From Candidatus Saccharimonadota bacterium (GTDB taxonomy: Bacteria > Patescibacteriota > Saccharimonadia > Saccharimonadales > Saccharimonadaceae): DNA of 44,702 nt. Position 1 is the stretch's first letter; each line of letters starts with the position of its first letter. Below, piece by piece: positions 15,796 through 23,783 of this stretch. The notes under the pieces were generated by a model. It was not told the origin of the DNA and ran no database searches. It saw only the letters and a list, made by a program, of their open reading frames with translations. The stretch covers positions 1 through 44,702 of the forward strand of contig JAFWMK010000013.1 in assembly GCA_017545585.1 (NCBI GenBank), in the 5' to 3' direction. Made by a program: the position numbers and the translations under genes.

Positions 15796-17040
15796 CTAAT
15801 ATTCAACAGACCCATACTCTGGTATTGTCTCGACAAAGGTCTGTCCTGGGGCAAGTGCAATTTTACTACCAGATTCGTCAAAGAATTCGATCTGTTCTTC
15901 TACTGAAGCCTTTTTCCAAGATCCTTTGATCGCAATACCATTTTGGAATACATGGGCTTCGCCAGTCCCTATTGTAGTAATGTCTTCGTGATAATTGTCT
16001 GATGCCCGTTTTTCAGGTACCACCATTACTACTACTACTGCAGGTTCGAGTTGTTTTAGAGTACAATTGTCTTCTGGATTCTTCTCACCAAGATCTTCGG
16101 CTGGACAGGCGTAAATGTCATGAGAATACCCGCTTGCATAACTTCTAGCGTAAGTATTGTTGTCTGCATTGTAATTGTATCTTACATTAAAATTCGGTAT
16201 TCCACCAAAATTGACTCCAATCGAAAGCGTCTTACCTGTCATAGTAGAAGTTTTGCCAGACGAAGCTTCATAGATTACTAGTTTTTCCTCTACCAATGAA
16301 TCTACACGAGATTTTAAAGATTCTTCTGGTGTCATTCTGGCAAAACCTTTGATATTTGAACCACCATAACCCCTGTCGGTGTTCATTTTGGCAAGATAAG
16401 CGGAAGTCGTAAATAAGTTATTCCATCGCCTACTTCCGTAGGTTCCGCGGTACATATAGGCATAGTTTTCGGTTAAATCTTTGTATCCGTGAGATACCGC
16501 CTGCAATGCGTCTGGGGCGCCACCAGCATGTACAATCGTACAATCAAATGGCGTATCCCACTGAAGATAATATAAACGAAGAGAACGAATCGGTCCAATA
16601 ATTGCTGAAGTAGGATCTTGATAGATTGCTGCAAATCGCGTAATTCCAGCCTCTGCAATTGCTTCAAACACTACACCGGCCTCATTTAGTCCAGCCTGCG
16701 GGCGAGCCCCATCCATGCCATTAGGAGTCTGGATACAATATGCTGGCGCCGTCACTTGTGAGGCGTCGGCTAAAGGCAGACCAGTCAAATTGCTATATAT
16801 ACTATTATTGGTAGTTTTTGAAGGAATTTCTGGAAACTTTACTGCCATTCCGGTTTTTTCGGCCGGCAAAAGCCCAAATACCAGCATGGCAATCCCGCCA
16901 GCCATACTTAAAAAGCCCAAACTAGCCAGCAAAATTGTAGATTTTGAAGTTTTTTTGCTTGAGTTTTCCACAGGCTTTTTGCTGCTATTTTTGTATTTTT
17001 TAAGGGATAAATCTGCTTTTTTTGTATTTTTGGCTTTCAT
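15796..17040 (-). CDS. DUF3048 (YerB-like) membrane-anchored protein
   Basis: About 414 residues from ATG at 17040 (MKAKNTKKADLSL), which has GGAG 9 nt upstream; a GTG at 17055 is an alternative. The N-terminal 45 residues are very basic, then one transmembrane helix (STILLASLGFLSMAGGIAML). The outer part matches the DUF3048 pattern: GLPLAD, RPQAGLNEAGVVFEAIAEAGITRF, GPIRSLRLYYLQW, then a C-terminal section with GTGEAHVFQNGIAIKGSWKK. Family members are extracytoplasmic and of unclear biochemical function, often near cell-wall genes. The promoter is extended -10 (TGC-TAAAAT, 17075-17083) and faces away from the next surface gene. Confidence 0.85.
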   Translation of the reverse strand: MKAKNTKKADLSLKKYKNSSKKPVENSSKKTSKSTILLASLGFLSMAGGIAMLVFGLLPAEKTGMAVKFPEIPSKTTNNSIYSNLTGLPLADASQVTAPAYCIQTPNGMDGARPQAGLNEAGVVFEAIAEAGITRFAAIYQDPTSAIIGPIRSLRLYYLQWDTPFDCTIVHAGGAPDALQAVSHGYKDLTENYAYMYRGTYGSRRWNNLFTTSAYLAKMNTDRGYGGSNIKGFARMTPEESLKSRVDSLVEEKLVIYEASSGKTSTMTGKTLSIGVNFGGIPNFNVRYNYNADNNTYARSYASGYSHDIYACPAEDLGEKNPEDNCTLKQLEPAVVVVMVVPEKRASDNYHEDITTIGTGEAHVFQNGIAIKGSWKKASVEEQIEFFDESGSKIALAPGQTFVETIPEYGSVEY

Positions 17041-17102
17041 TGTTTTTGGCTCCACGTTTAAAATTCCTATAATAATTTTAGCACATTTTTAAAAGCTTGT
17101 GT

Positions 17103-17108
17103 TATAAT
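17103..17108 (+). promoter_or_regulatory. Extended -10, leaderless surface-protein mRNA
   Basis: TGT-TATAAT; the box ends 6 nt before the ATG at 17115. No Shine-Dalgarno is present. Confidence 0.7.
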
Positions 17109-17114
17109 TAACTC

Positions 17115-18065
17115 ATGGTCAGGTCAATACATAAAATAAAAATTGCTTCTGCGGTTGCATTGACAACGGCTGTACCTACGTTAGCTCTCGTAGCAACATC
17201 GGTACCTGTAAAAGCTAGCGACGATCAAGAAAACGTCAACTTCAATGTCAACGTCGCAGAAGTACTTACCGTATCTATTACGGACCCAGCTTCGTGGGCA
17301 AGCGGAGATTTACATCAAAGCGGCAGCGCTATGGTTAGCGACTTGCTGCAAAATAAAGTTACTGTTTCGGCAATGACGAATAATGCTACTGGTGTGACCG
17401 TGTCTATGTACACGCCAAACACCAATCTCGTTAATCAATCAACGAGTAGTCAAACTATTCCGACTCTAACAAGTGCCACTACAGCGGCTAACTTCCCAGT
17501 TAATCGTTGGGGGTATTCGTTGGATGGTGGGGCTAATTATAATGCTATTACCAAATCCGCGAGCCAGGTATTTACTACTGTTGGCACTTCTTCTACTAGC
17601 TCTGGTTCCGAAGATATCTATTTCGGTGCTAAAGCCGACAATACCAAAAAATCTGGTACTTATGCTCAGACAGTTTACTTTGCTGCCGTGACTGGCACCA
17701 TTGATTCTGGAAACCCAAAGATTCCTACTGATCCATCTACCCCAGATCCGATCAACAATAACCCGTCGTACGACTCCAACACTGGCAATCCAGCTACTGG
17801 TCAGACTACCTACACCCGACGCACCACTTCGGGCAGCGGTTCTAGCCCAGTATCCGGTGCTAAGAAAACCACTACTACTGAAGTCAGCAAAGGCGATACT
17901 AGAAGTTCGTATCAACCAGCTCAAGGTGTCACCACGACAACCAGTTCAAGTAGTATCGATGGTAGCTCATCGCTTGCCACAGCCCTAGGTGTAGCAGCAG
18001 GTGTAGCAGCTGTATCTGGCGCCGCCTTCTTTGTAGCAGCCAAACGCCGCAAAGATGACGAATAA
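17115..18065 (+). CDS. Secreted surface protein with C-terminal membrane anchor
   Basis: A 316-residue protein. The signal peptide spans residues 1-35 (ending VPVKASDD). Residues 38-200 are the beta-rich domain shared with the proteins at 267 and 4702 (NRWGYSLDGG, IYFGAKADNTKKSGTYAQTVYF). Residues 205-280 are a low-complexity linker rich in Pro, Thr, Ser and Gly. Residues 283-308 form a hydrophobic anchor (ATALGVAAGVAAVSGAAFFVAA), ending in KRRKDDE. There is no LPxTG-like motif just before the helix, so it is probably held by the helix rather than by sortase. It is transcribed alone, leaderless, and closed by the terminator at 18093. The N-terminal domain is likely an attachment or assembly module, by inference. 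Confidence 0.85.
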   Translation: MVRSIHKIKIASAVALTTAVPTLALVATSVPVKASDDQENVNFNVNVAEVLTVSITDPASWASGDLHQSGSAMVSDLLQNKVTVSAMTNNATGVTVSMYTPNTNLVNQSTSSQTIPTLTSATTAANFPVNRWGYSLDGGANYNAITKSASQVFTTVGTSSTSSGSEDIYFGAKADNTKKSGTYAQTVYFAAVTGTIDSGNPKIPTDPSTPDPINNNPSYDSNTGNPATGQTTYTRRTTSGSGSSPVSGAKKTTTTEVSKGDTRSSYQPAQGVTTTTSSSSIDGSSSLATALGVAAGVAAVSGAAFFVAAKRRKDDE

Positions 18066-18092
18066 TATATAGGTATTGACCGATATCTTTAG

Positions 18093-18121
18093 AATCACCC
18101 CCTTTAGGGGGTGATTTTTTT
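18093..18121 (+). terminator. Intrinsic terminator
   Basis: Arms AATCACCCCC and GGGGGTGATT, TTTA loop, followed by a run of Ts. Confidence 0.85.
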
Positions 18122-18132
18122 GAAATATATGT

Positions 18133-19578
18133 TTAGAGGCTTCTTGCTGCTGCGTTTAGGCGCGCCAAACTTACTTCTTTGCCTAGTGCGCCTAATGTTA
18201 GATTAAGTGCTGGGCTAAAAGGCGCAAAACTTATTGCTATTCTAATCAGTGAAAACAATTCCGCTGGTTTTCTACCTGTCTCCGCAAGAAGCCAATTTAA
18301 GGTCTCCTGCAATGTGTCGGGATTCCAGTCTTCTATATCAGATAGTTTACTGATAGAAATTTTTAATAAACTCTCCAAATCTGTTTCAGATAGCTTTTTC
18401 AAAAATTTATTATTTTTAATCATATCAGTGTCTATTTCCGGATCTTTAAAGAAATACTCAGTCATCTCTGTAAGATCAGAGAGGACTTTTAGTCGATCAT
18501 AAACGATAGAAAGCACGCTTAAACGATATTCTTCGCTGTAGTCAGAAGCTACTTTTGGCCAGAAATTAGTTGTTCTGTCATATAGAGCCCTAGCTCCCTG
18601 TTCATCAAAAATCTTCCTGATCCATTGACCATTCATCCAAAGTAATTTAGTTTCATCATATCTAGCTCCAGAGCTTTGAATCCTGTCTAGAGAAAACCGT
18701 TCGATCAGTTCCTCTTTGGTATAAATCTCTTGCTCGGTGCCATCATTCCATCCGAGGCACGCAAGATAATTCAACATTGCCTCAGGAAGGACGCCGTCAT
18801 CACGGTATTCGGTTGCTGATTTCGCTCCGTCTCTTTTGCCAAGCTTCTTATTGCCTGTTGGCGCGAGAATATGCGGCAATGATACTAATGTCGGTGTGTC
18901 GAGCCCGAAAGCCTCATACAGTGCCAAATAGTTAGGGGTAGAAGAGAGATATTCTACTCCTCGCATTACATGAGTTACCCCCATTAACGCATCATCTATA
19001 ATGTGAGCAAAATTGTAAGTAGGATAACCGTCTTTTTTGATTAAAATAATATCATCTTGTACCTCTGGTCCAGCCTTCATTTTCCCCATTACTGCATCAG
19101 TCCATTCGCGCTCTTTTGGGTCGGATAAAAACCTAATCGGCGTACCTTCTCGAAAAGTAAAATCTAGATTTTCTGGCCTAAAATCACGATACAAAAAAGG
19201 TATTTTTTCTGTATTACATTTTTTACGATATTCATCAATTTTCTCTGGTGGAGTAGGATCAGCATAAGCTCGGCCACTGCTAATTAATTTTTTGACCCAC
19301 TCGTGGTAAATCGGAAGTCTTTCGCTCTGAAAATATGGTCCATGTTCCCCGCCCACAATTGGGCCCTCGTCCCAATCCAAGCCTAGCCACTTCAATGTAT
19401 CCTCGATCAAATCGGTTGCACCCTCTACATAACGTTCTCGATCGGTGTCTTCTATTCTTAAAATAAACTTGCCATTGTCCTGTTTGGCGATTAGATATGG
19501 ATAAATTGCGCTCCGCACATTTCCGATATGAATATATCCGGTCGGACTCGGCGCAAACCTAGTAATTACTTCTTTCAT
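18133..19578 (-). CDS. gltX: Glutamyl-tRNA synthetase
   Basis: It charges tRNA-Glu with glutamate. The 481-residue length is typical. The class I signatures are RFAPSPTGYIHIGNVRSA (HIGH as HIGN) and GNKKLGKRDGAKS (KMSKS position read as KLGKR). LRIEDTDRERYVEGA is also diagnostic. The C-terminal third is the anticodon-binding domain. A minus-strand TGA-TATAAT (19586-19594) is 7 nt from the ATG and no Shine-Dalgarno is seen, so it is probably leaderless. The promoter lies in the 18-bp gap after the DUF4367 gene. Whether it also charges tRNA-Gln cannot be judged here. Confidence 0.96.
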   Translation of the reverse strand: MKEVITRFAPSPTGYIHIGNVRSAIYPYLIAKQDNGKFILRIEDTDRERYVEGATDLIEDTLKWLGLDWDEGPIVGGEHGPYFQSERLPIYHEWVKKLISSGRAYADPTPPEKIDEYRKKCNTEKIPFLYRDFRPENLDFTFREGTPIRFLSDPKEREWTDAVMGKMKAGPEVQDDIILIKKDGYPTYNFAHIIDDALMGVTHVMRGVEYLSSTPNYLALYEAFGLDTPTLVSLPHILAPTGNKKLGKRDGAKSATEYRDDGVLPEAMLNYLACLGWNDGTEQEIYTKEELIERFSLDRIQSSGARYDETKLLWMNGQWIRKIFDEQGARALYDRTTNFWPKVASDYSEEYRLSVLSIVYDRLKVLSDLTEMTEYFFKDPEIDTDMIKNNKFLKKLSETDLESLLKISISKLSDIEDWNPDTLQETLNWLLAETGRKPAELFSLIRIAISFAPFSPALNLTLGALGKEVSLARLNAAARSL

Positions 19579-19585
19579 CTCTATA

Positions 19586-19594
19586 ATTATATCA
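19586..19594 (-). promoter_or_regulatory. Extended -10 of gltX, probably leaderless
   Basis: Minus strand TGA-TATAAT, 7 nt before the ATG. Confidence 0.6.
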
Positions 19595-19596
19595 CA

Positions 19597-20649
19597 CTAT
19601 AATGATGCAGCGATAGTTTTTATCTGTTTCTTCGTAAGACTGCCAGAAGTCGCTGATAACCTATATAGCATCCCCCCATTTACCCAAGCTCCCCAGTCGT
19701 CGCCCATATAAATGGTTAAACCCTGTTCGCGGACCACCGTATATTCATTGCCGTAGGTTTCTTTTATATAATTATTCAAAAGTGCATTAGAATCCCAATT
19801 GGAATTTTCTTCTGTAAGTGTAAAGTTGTTATCTCCGTTCTTAAAGCGTACCGTCACTTTGCCGCTTGCAGAAGTCACATCAGATAAGGTGTAGCCACGT
19901 GGAACGTAAGATGGATATGATGCTTCTATGCCCGACTGCATTGCCGCCACCTTTAGAGACATATCCGTAGAAGTAAGATTAATAAAATAAACTACCGCAA
20001 AAATTGCTGTGATAGCACATGTTGTCGCTAATAATACTCTGGTCCATGTAAGATTGGTGTACTTAAAATCCCTCTTACGATCGTGTTTGCTGTTAGCCCT
20101 TGGTAATTTAGCGGCAGTAGCAAGCGCCTTTTTTATTTCATATTCTTTGATTTCCTTAGCTGTCGGTTTCTGGTAAGTGGTTGGTTTCTGATGGACTGAC
20201 GATTTTTGATGCATTATTGGCCGATTGAAAGTTTCTTTTATAACTTCTTTTTCTGTGATTATCGGCTCTGGATTTAGGATCGATTCTTTTTCTACATCTC
20301 TAGTGACGATCTTTGATTCGTGCGGTGTTTCTAACCGAGTGATTCTCATGGTTTCGAATTCATCAAAACCAGCTTTGCCGACTTTTTTGGTTTCGACTTC
20401 AGTTCTAGCCTCGGGCTTAACTTCAGCCTCAGCTTTTGTCTTTGTCTCAGGCTTAGTTGGCAGTAAAACTACCGGCTCTTGCTCGACAGTCTCTTTAGAG
20501 CTGGTTTTTTTGGTAGTGCTTTCATTCTTTCTTTGATAATCGTTCGTACGTGCATCTCTGCGAGAAGAGGCTTTGTTCTTTTGTACTGCATGAACATTAA
20601 CTCCACGTTTTTTTCTATGATCATCTTGTCTTTTGCCCTTCTCGGCCAT
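19597..20649 (-). CDS. Membrane protein with charged tail and DUF4367-like outer domain
   Basis: 350 residues. Residues 1-210 are hydrophilic and low complexity, rich in Lys, Glu and Thr (TKPETKTKAEAEVKPEA), and presumably cytoplasmic. One transmembrane helix follows (TRVLLATTCAITAIFAVVYF, about 212-233). The outer domain (about 240-350) resembles DUF4367: YPSYVPRGYTLSDV, VTVRFKNGDNNFTLTEE, YMGDDWGAWVNGGMLYRLSA. The ATG has GAGGT 5 nt upstream. DUF4367 domains occur in extracytoplasmic parts of anti-sigma-like proteins, but no sigma factor is adjacent. The function is unknown. Confidence 0.75.
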   Translation of the reverse strand: MAEKGKRQDDHRKKRGVNVHAVQKNKASSRRDARTNDYQRKNESTTKKTSSKETVEQEPVVLLPTKPETKTKAEAEVKPEARTEVETKKVGKAGFDEFETMRITRLETPHESKIVTRDVEKESILNPEPIITEKEVIKETFNRPIMHQKSSVHQKPTTYQKPTAKEIKEYEIKKALATAAKLPRANSKHDRKRDFKYTNLTWTRVLLATTCAITAIFAVVYFINLTSTDMSLKVAAMQSGIEASYPSYVPRGYTLSDVTSASGKVTVRFKNGDNNFTLTEENSNWDSNALLNNYIKETYGNEYTVVREQGLTIYMGDDWGAWVNGGMLYRLSATSGSLTKKQIKTIAASL

Positions 20650-20717
20650 GTTTACCTCACTTAGTATTTATATTAATCATACTAGGTTATGCTAAAAAAA
20701 ACAAGAGCAAAATGTGC

Positions 20718-20723
20718 TATAAT
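20718..20723 (+). promoter_or_regulatory. Extended -10, leaderless PEGA-protein mRNA
   Basis: TGC-TATAAT; the box ends 6 nt before ATG 20730. An in-frame ATG at 20712 would translate through this box and is not the start. Confidence 0.7.
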
Positions 20724-20729
20724 TGCTGT

Positions 20730-22145
20730 ATGGATATTGAAAAACGTGCGCGTCGTCAAAGCCGTCGAATTATTATCTCAGAGATTCTTATGGTGGTTAC
20801 AGTGATAGTGACGGTCTTGATTCTAGCCTTTGTAGTTTCAGGTTATTGGGTTGGTTCTGATTTTAAAATTGAACGCCAAGGGTTGCTCCAAGTTTATTCC
20901 GCTCCCACCGGAGCTGACGTCAATATTGATGGTTCCCCTTCGTCCTGGCTCCAGCGTACCAATACTAGCAAAACCTTGTCTGCCGGTGAACACAGCATCG
21001 TTTTATCCAAAGACGGGTATGATACGTGGTCTCGTAATATCAAAATCACCGAGGGACTGCTTTATCGGTTGCATTACCCTCGATTATTCCTTAAAAATCG
21101 AACAAATGAAGTTGCCCTTGAATCTTCCGCCAATTTTGCTACGATTAGTCCAGATCGCAACACGTTGCTTTTAGCAAATAACACTACTAGTTGGCAGTTG
21201 GTTAAGCTAGATACCGATAAAGTTAATGTTACCTCAGTGGATCTATCTAAAATCCTACCTTTTTCAAGCCTTGCTACCGACGCTAGTACCGGGCTCTTTT
21301 CTGGCGTTATTAAAAGCGTGAAGTGGGCTTCCGATAATGAGCACTTGCTATTAGAAGCTGAACAAAATGCGATTACGAATTGGCTAGTGATTAATATTAA
21401 AAATCCCGCGAACTCTGTCAATTTGACCAAAGAATTTAACGCAGATTTTGTCGAGATCAAAATACTAGATCAATCAGCCAATAATTTACTAGCAGTGATA
21501 AACGGTAACCTTCATCGCATTAATGTTTCCGATAAACAAATCTCTGCGATTCTGGTGCCAGATGTGACATTTTTTGACTATCACGACCAAGATGTAGTAT
21601 TTTCTGCTAAGAAAAATACTACCGAGGAATCACCAGACCCGTATTATATTGGGCTCTTCCGCCTTGGCAGTGATGAAATCAAAACCCTAAAGACTACCAC
21701 CAACTCGACTCGACCAGTCGCTATGAAATTTTATGATGATGAATATATTGGCGTAGTTGACGGCGCTTCAATTACTTTGTATATAGAAAAAGATTTTGTT
21801 GAAAAATCAACTTACCAGCTTTCGTTTAGTCCAGAAGATATTAAAGTGGGGGTGGCTGGCGAGGCTATTACGATGTATACTGGTGGCCATATTGCTACTT
21901 TAGATATGGAAGCTATGGAGATCTTTGATTGGTCCACCGATACTGATAAATTTGACTGGCTCGATGGTAGTATGATCTATGCGGTCAAAGACGGGATTCT
22001 TAACGTCTATGATTTTAACGGTCTCAACCACCGCACTCTTTCTTCCAATGTCTCTTCTCATTTTCCAGTTACTATTACCTCAGATAGATATCTTTACTAT
22101 TTCCGCGATGGCTCCCTTATCCGTGAATGGATAATAGAAAAGTAA
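20730..22145 (+). CDS. PEGA-domain membrane-anchored protein
   Basis: 471 residues from ATG 20730 (MDIEKRARRQSRR). A basic N-terminus precedes one transmembrane helix (residues 15-38, ILMVVTVIVTVLILAFVVSGYW). Residues 45-115 form a PEGA domain (YSAPTGADVNIDGSP, LSAGEHSIVLSKDGYDTW). The remaining 350 residues are beta-rich with repeated segments (SPDRNTLLLAN, SDNEHLLLEAEQ) and look like an irregular beta-propeller. PEGA domains are found in surface proteins and may contact cell-wall polymers. It is leaderless and monocistronic, with a terminator at 22152. The exact role is unknown. Confidence 0.85.
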   Translation: MDIEKRARRQSRRIIISEILMVVTVIVTVLILAFVVSGYWVGSDFKIERQGLLQVYSAPTGADVNIDGSPSSWLQRTNTSKTLSAGEHSIVLSKDGYDTWSRNIKITEGLLYRLHYPRLFLKNRTNEVALESSANFATISPDRNTLLLANNTTSWQLVKLDTDKVNVTSVDLSKILPFSSLATDASTGLFSGVIKSVKWASDNEHLLLEAEQNAITNWLVINIKNPANSVNLTKEFNADFVEIKILDQSANNLLAVINGNLHRINVSDKQISAILVPDVTFFDYHDQDVVFSAKKNTTEESPDPYYIGLFRLGSDEIKTLKTTTNSTRPVAMKFYDDEYIGVVDGASITLYIEKDFVEKSTYQLSFSPEDIKVGVAGEAITMYTGGHIATLDMEAMEIFDWSTDTDKFDWLDGSMIYAVKDGILNVYDFNGLNHRTLSSNVSSHFPVTITSDRYLYYFRDGSLIREWIIEK

Positions 22146-22151
22146 TAAACA

Positions 22152-22187
22152 AAAAATTGTCGGAAACCGCGCTTTTCGACAATTTTT
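22152..22187. terminator. Bidirectional intrinsic terminator
   Basis: Arms AAAAATTGTCG and CGACAATTTTT, with partial further pairing (AAA/TTT) in the loop. It closes the PEGA gene and also the transcript leaving tRNA-Leu from the right. Confidence 0.8.
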
Positions 22188-22206
22188 CAAACTGTTTTTC
22201 TTTTCG

Positions 22207-22238
22207 TTGGGACTTTTCTTTTCTAAAGAAAAGCCCAA
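22207..22238. repeat. Palindrome related to the one after tuf
   Basis: TTGGGACTTTTCTTT pairs with AAAGAAAAGCCCAA around TCT, with one mismatch. The core GGACTTTTCTTT/AAAGAAAAG resembles the palindrome at 39094-39145. It lies next to the tRNA-Leu 3'-end copy. Confidence 0.6.
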
Positions 22239-22243
22239 TTTAA

Positions 22244-22264
22244 TGGTGGGCGAAGTGGGACTTG
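22244..22264 (-). repeat. 21-nt copy of the tRNA-Leu 3' end
   Basis: Identical to 22315-22335, from C56 through CCA on the tRNA strand; 2 more bases match beyond CCA. The breakpoint in the T-loop is the same tRNA position as in the tRNA-Glu copy. A 50-nt spacer separates it from the intact tRNA. Confidence 0.85.
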
Positions 22265-22314
22265 TTCGCGAAGCACCACAGTCCCCCTTTTTTGAGTTTT
22301 TTTGGAACAAAAAA

Positions 22315-22401
22315 TGGTGGGCGAAGTGGGACTTGAACCCACACGGTATTGCTACCACCAGATTTTGAGTCTAGCGCGTCTACCAATTCCGCCATTCGCC
22401 C
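22315..22401 (-). tRNA. tRNA-Leu (CAA)
   Basis: Acceptor GGGCGAA/TTCGCCC, long variable arm (TGGTAGCAATACC), anticodon loop CTCAAAA (anticodon CAA), T-loop TTCAAGT, discriminator A and encoded CCA. A weak TATACC box (22409-22414) lies 7 nt before G1. Confidence 0.95.
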
Positions 22402-22446
22402 ATGCTAAGGTATACTGATATTTTAACACATTTTACCAAAATATGC

Positions 22447-22452
22447 TATAAT
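22447..22452 (+). promoter_or_regulatory. Extended -10, leaderless sortase mRNA
   Basis: TGC-TATAAT; the box ends 6 nt before ATG 22459. The in-frame ATG at 22402 reads through this box and the tRNA promoter and is rejected. Confidence 0.7.
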
Positions 22453-22458
22453 TATTCT

Positions 22459-23766
22459 ATGGATTCAGATACCGGTGGGCAGTTTTCTAATGGCTTCAAT
22501 CGAAGTTCGTCTAGTGACGCCCAGAGAAGAGCTGCGGTAGACATCGCTAGGCAGAAGGTTTTGGCGGCTTATGCTTCTAGTGCCGAAAAGGGACCCCTCG
22601 GCCAGAATAGCTACAGTCAGCCTCGTCAGGGCATCTATAGTAGTGATGCTAATAAAAGTGCATATTCCGTTCCCGCTACTCATTACAAGGATAATCCTGC
22701 TCCTTCTCAGATTAATTCTGATTCTTGGAAAACATATCATTCTGCTTGGCAAAATTATTATCAAAAGTACTATAGCGAGTATTATTCCAATGCTGCGCGT
22801 AATTACATCGCAAAAGAACGCCTAAAAGCCGCTCGCGAGCAAGCTGAAGACGAAGAAATCGCTTCCGTCTTGAGCAATATTGGCAAAAGTGAAACCAAAT
22901 CTGGCTTGTCGCTTGATTCTAATGGCAATTTCCAAAACGAAAGTGCCTCTAGAAATTCCGCTACCTCTGACGATTCTGCTAGCATCAGAGACCGTCTCCG
23001 TCAAAAAATTCGTAAAAAAGCTACCGATAGCGCCAAAAAATCTCGTCGTCATCGTCGTTTTATTCCTATTATCGCCGGAGTTGCGGTAGTGCTGCTAATT
23101 TTGTTCTTGCAATACAACCGCTTAATTTTCGCCCCGATTATGGCCTATGTCTCTCCTGGCAATGCGCCAGCTACCGAGATAGAAGCCCTAGACCCTACTA
23201 TTACCCAAACCGTCTCCGCTGACCCGCGCCTAATCATCCCAAAGCTAAACATTGATGTGCCAATCAACTTTAATATAGCTTTATCTGACGTAATGTCGGC
23301 CATGAATCACGGCGTGGCACATTATCGCATCTCTGGCGCTAGCGCATTTCCTGGTGAAATTGGTAATTTTATCATCACAGGGCATTCCGCCGGTGATGTT
23401 TATAGCTCCAATCCTTATAAATATATCTTCTCCGGGCTCGAAAGACTAGAAGAAGGTGATTTAATTTATGTGAACTATAATTCCGTCCGTTATACCTACA
23501 AGGTTACTGGTAAGCAGGTGATTGAACCTACGAACGTTGGTGCTTTGGTAGTTCAGACCGACCGCCCACTAATCACTTTGGTTACTTGTACTCCGCTCGG
23601 TTCTTCTAGATACCGTCTACTTGTTACTGGCGAGCAGATTTCTCCGAGTTATGAAGGTGCTCCTACCGGTGGCAGTGAAACCGTTAACATTGATGAACCA
23701 GAAGAATTGCCAAGCAATGAGCCGTCTTTCTTTGAAGGTATCTGGAACTGGCTCACCGGCCATTAA
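22459..23766 (+). CDS. Sortase
   Basis: 435 residues. The first 190 are hydrophilic (Ser, Ala, Tyr, Gln rich), then a basic stretch and one transmembrane helix (about 196-220, FIPIIAGVAVVLLILFL). The catalytic domain follows: His about 309 in FIITGHSAGD, Cys about 377 in LITLVTCTPLGSS, and Arg about 384-386 in SRYRLLVTG. IIPKLNIDVPINF is the typical sortase entry strand. It joins proteins bearing an LPxTG-like motif to the wall or to each other. The only clear candidate substrate in the window is the VPDTG protein at 3952. The N-terminal region is longer than in most sortases. It is leaderless and followed after 17 bp by the glycosyltransferase gene, which has its own promoter. Confidence 0.93.
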   Translation: MDSDTGGQFSNGFNRSSSSDAQRRAAVDIARQKVLAAYASSAEKGPLGQNSYSQPRQGIYSSDANKSAYSVPATHYKDNPAPSQINSDSWKTYHSAWQNYYQKYYSEYYSNAARNYIAKERLKAAREQAEDEEIASVLSNIGKSETKSGLSLDSNGNFQNESASRNSATSDDSASIRDRLRQKIRKKATDSAKKSRRHRRFIPIIAGVAVVLLILFLQYNRLIFAPIMAYVSPGNAPATEIEALDPTITQTVSADPRLIIPKLNIDVPINFNIALSDVMSAMNHGVAHYRISGASAFPGEIGNFIITGHSAGDVYSSNPYKYIFSGLERLEEGDLIYVNYNSVRYTYKVTGKQVIEPTNVGALVVQTDRPLITLVTCTPLGSSRYRLLVTGEQISPSYEGAPTGGSETVNIDEPEELPSNEPSFFEGIWNWLTGH

Positions 23767-23771
23767 AATGT

Positions 23772-23777
23772 TATAAT
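23772..23777 (+). promoter_or_regulatory. Extended -10, leaderless glycosyltransferase mRNA
   Basis: TGT-TATAAT between the sortase stop and the ATG at 23784, with the usual 6-nt gap. Confidence 0.7.
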
Positions 23778-23783
23778 AAGTCT

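Noticed and set aside
20712-20729. N-terminal extension MCYNCC of the PEGA protein
   Set aside because: These codons are the TGC-TATAAT promoter itself. The same reasoning removes the N-terminal extensions before topA and the sortase.
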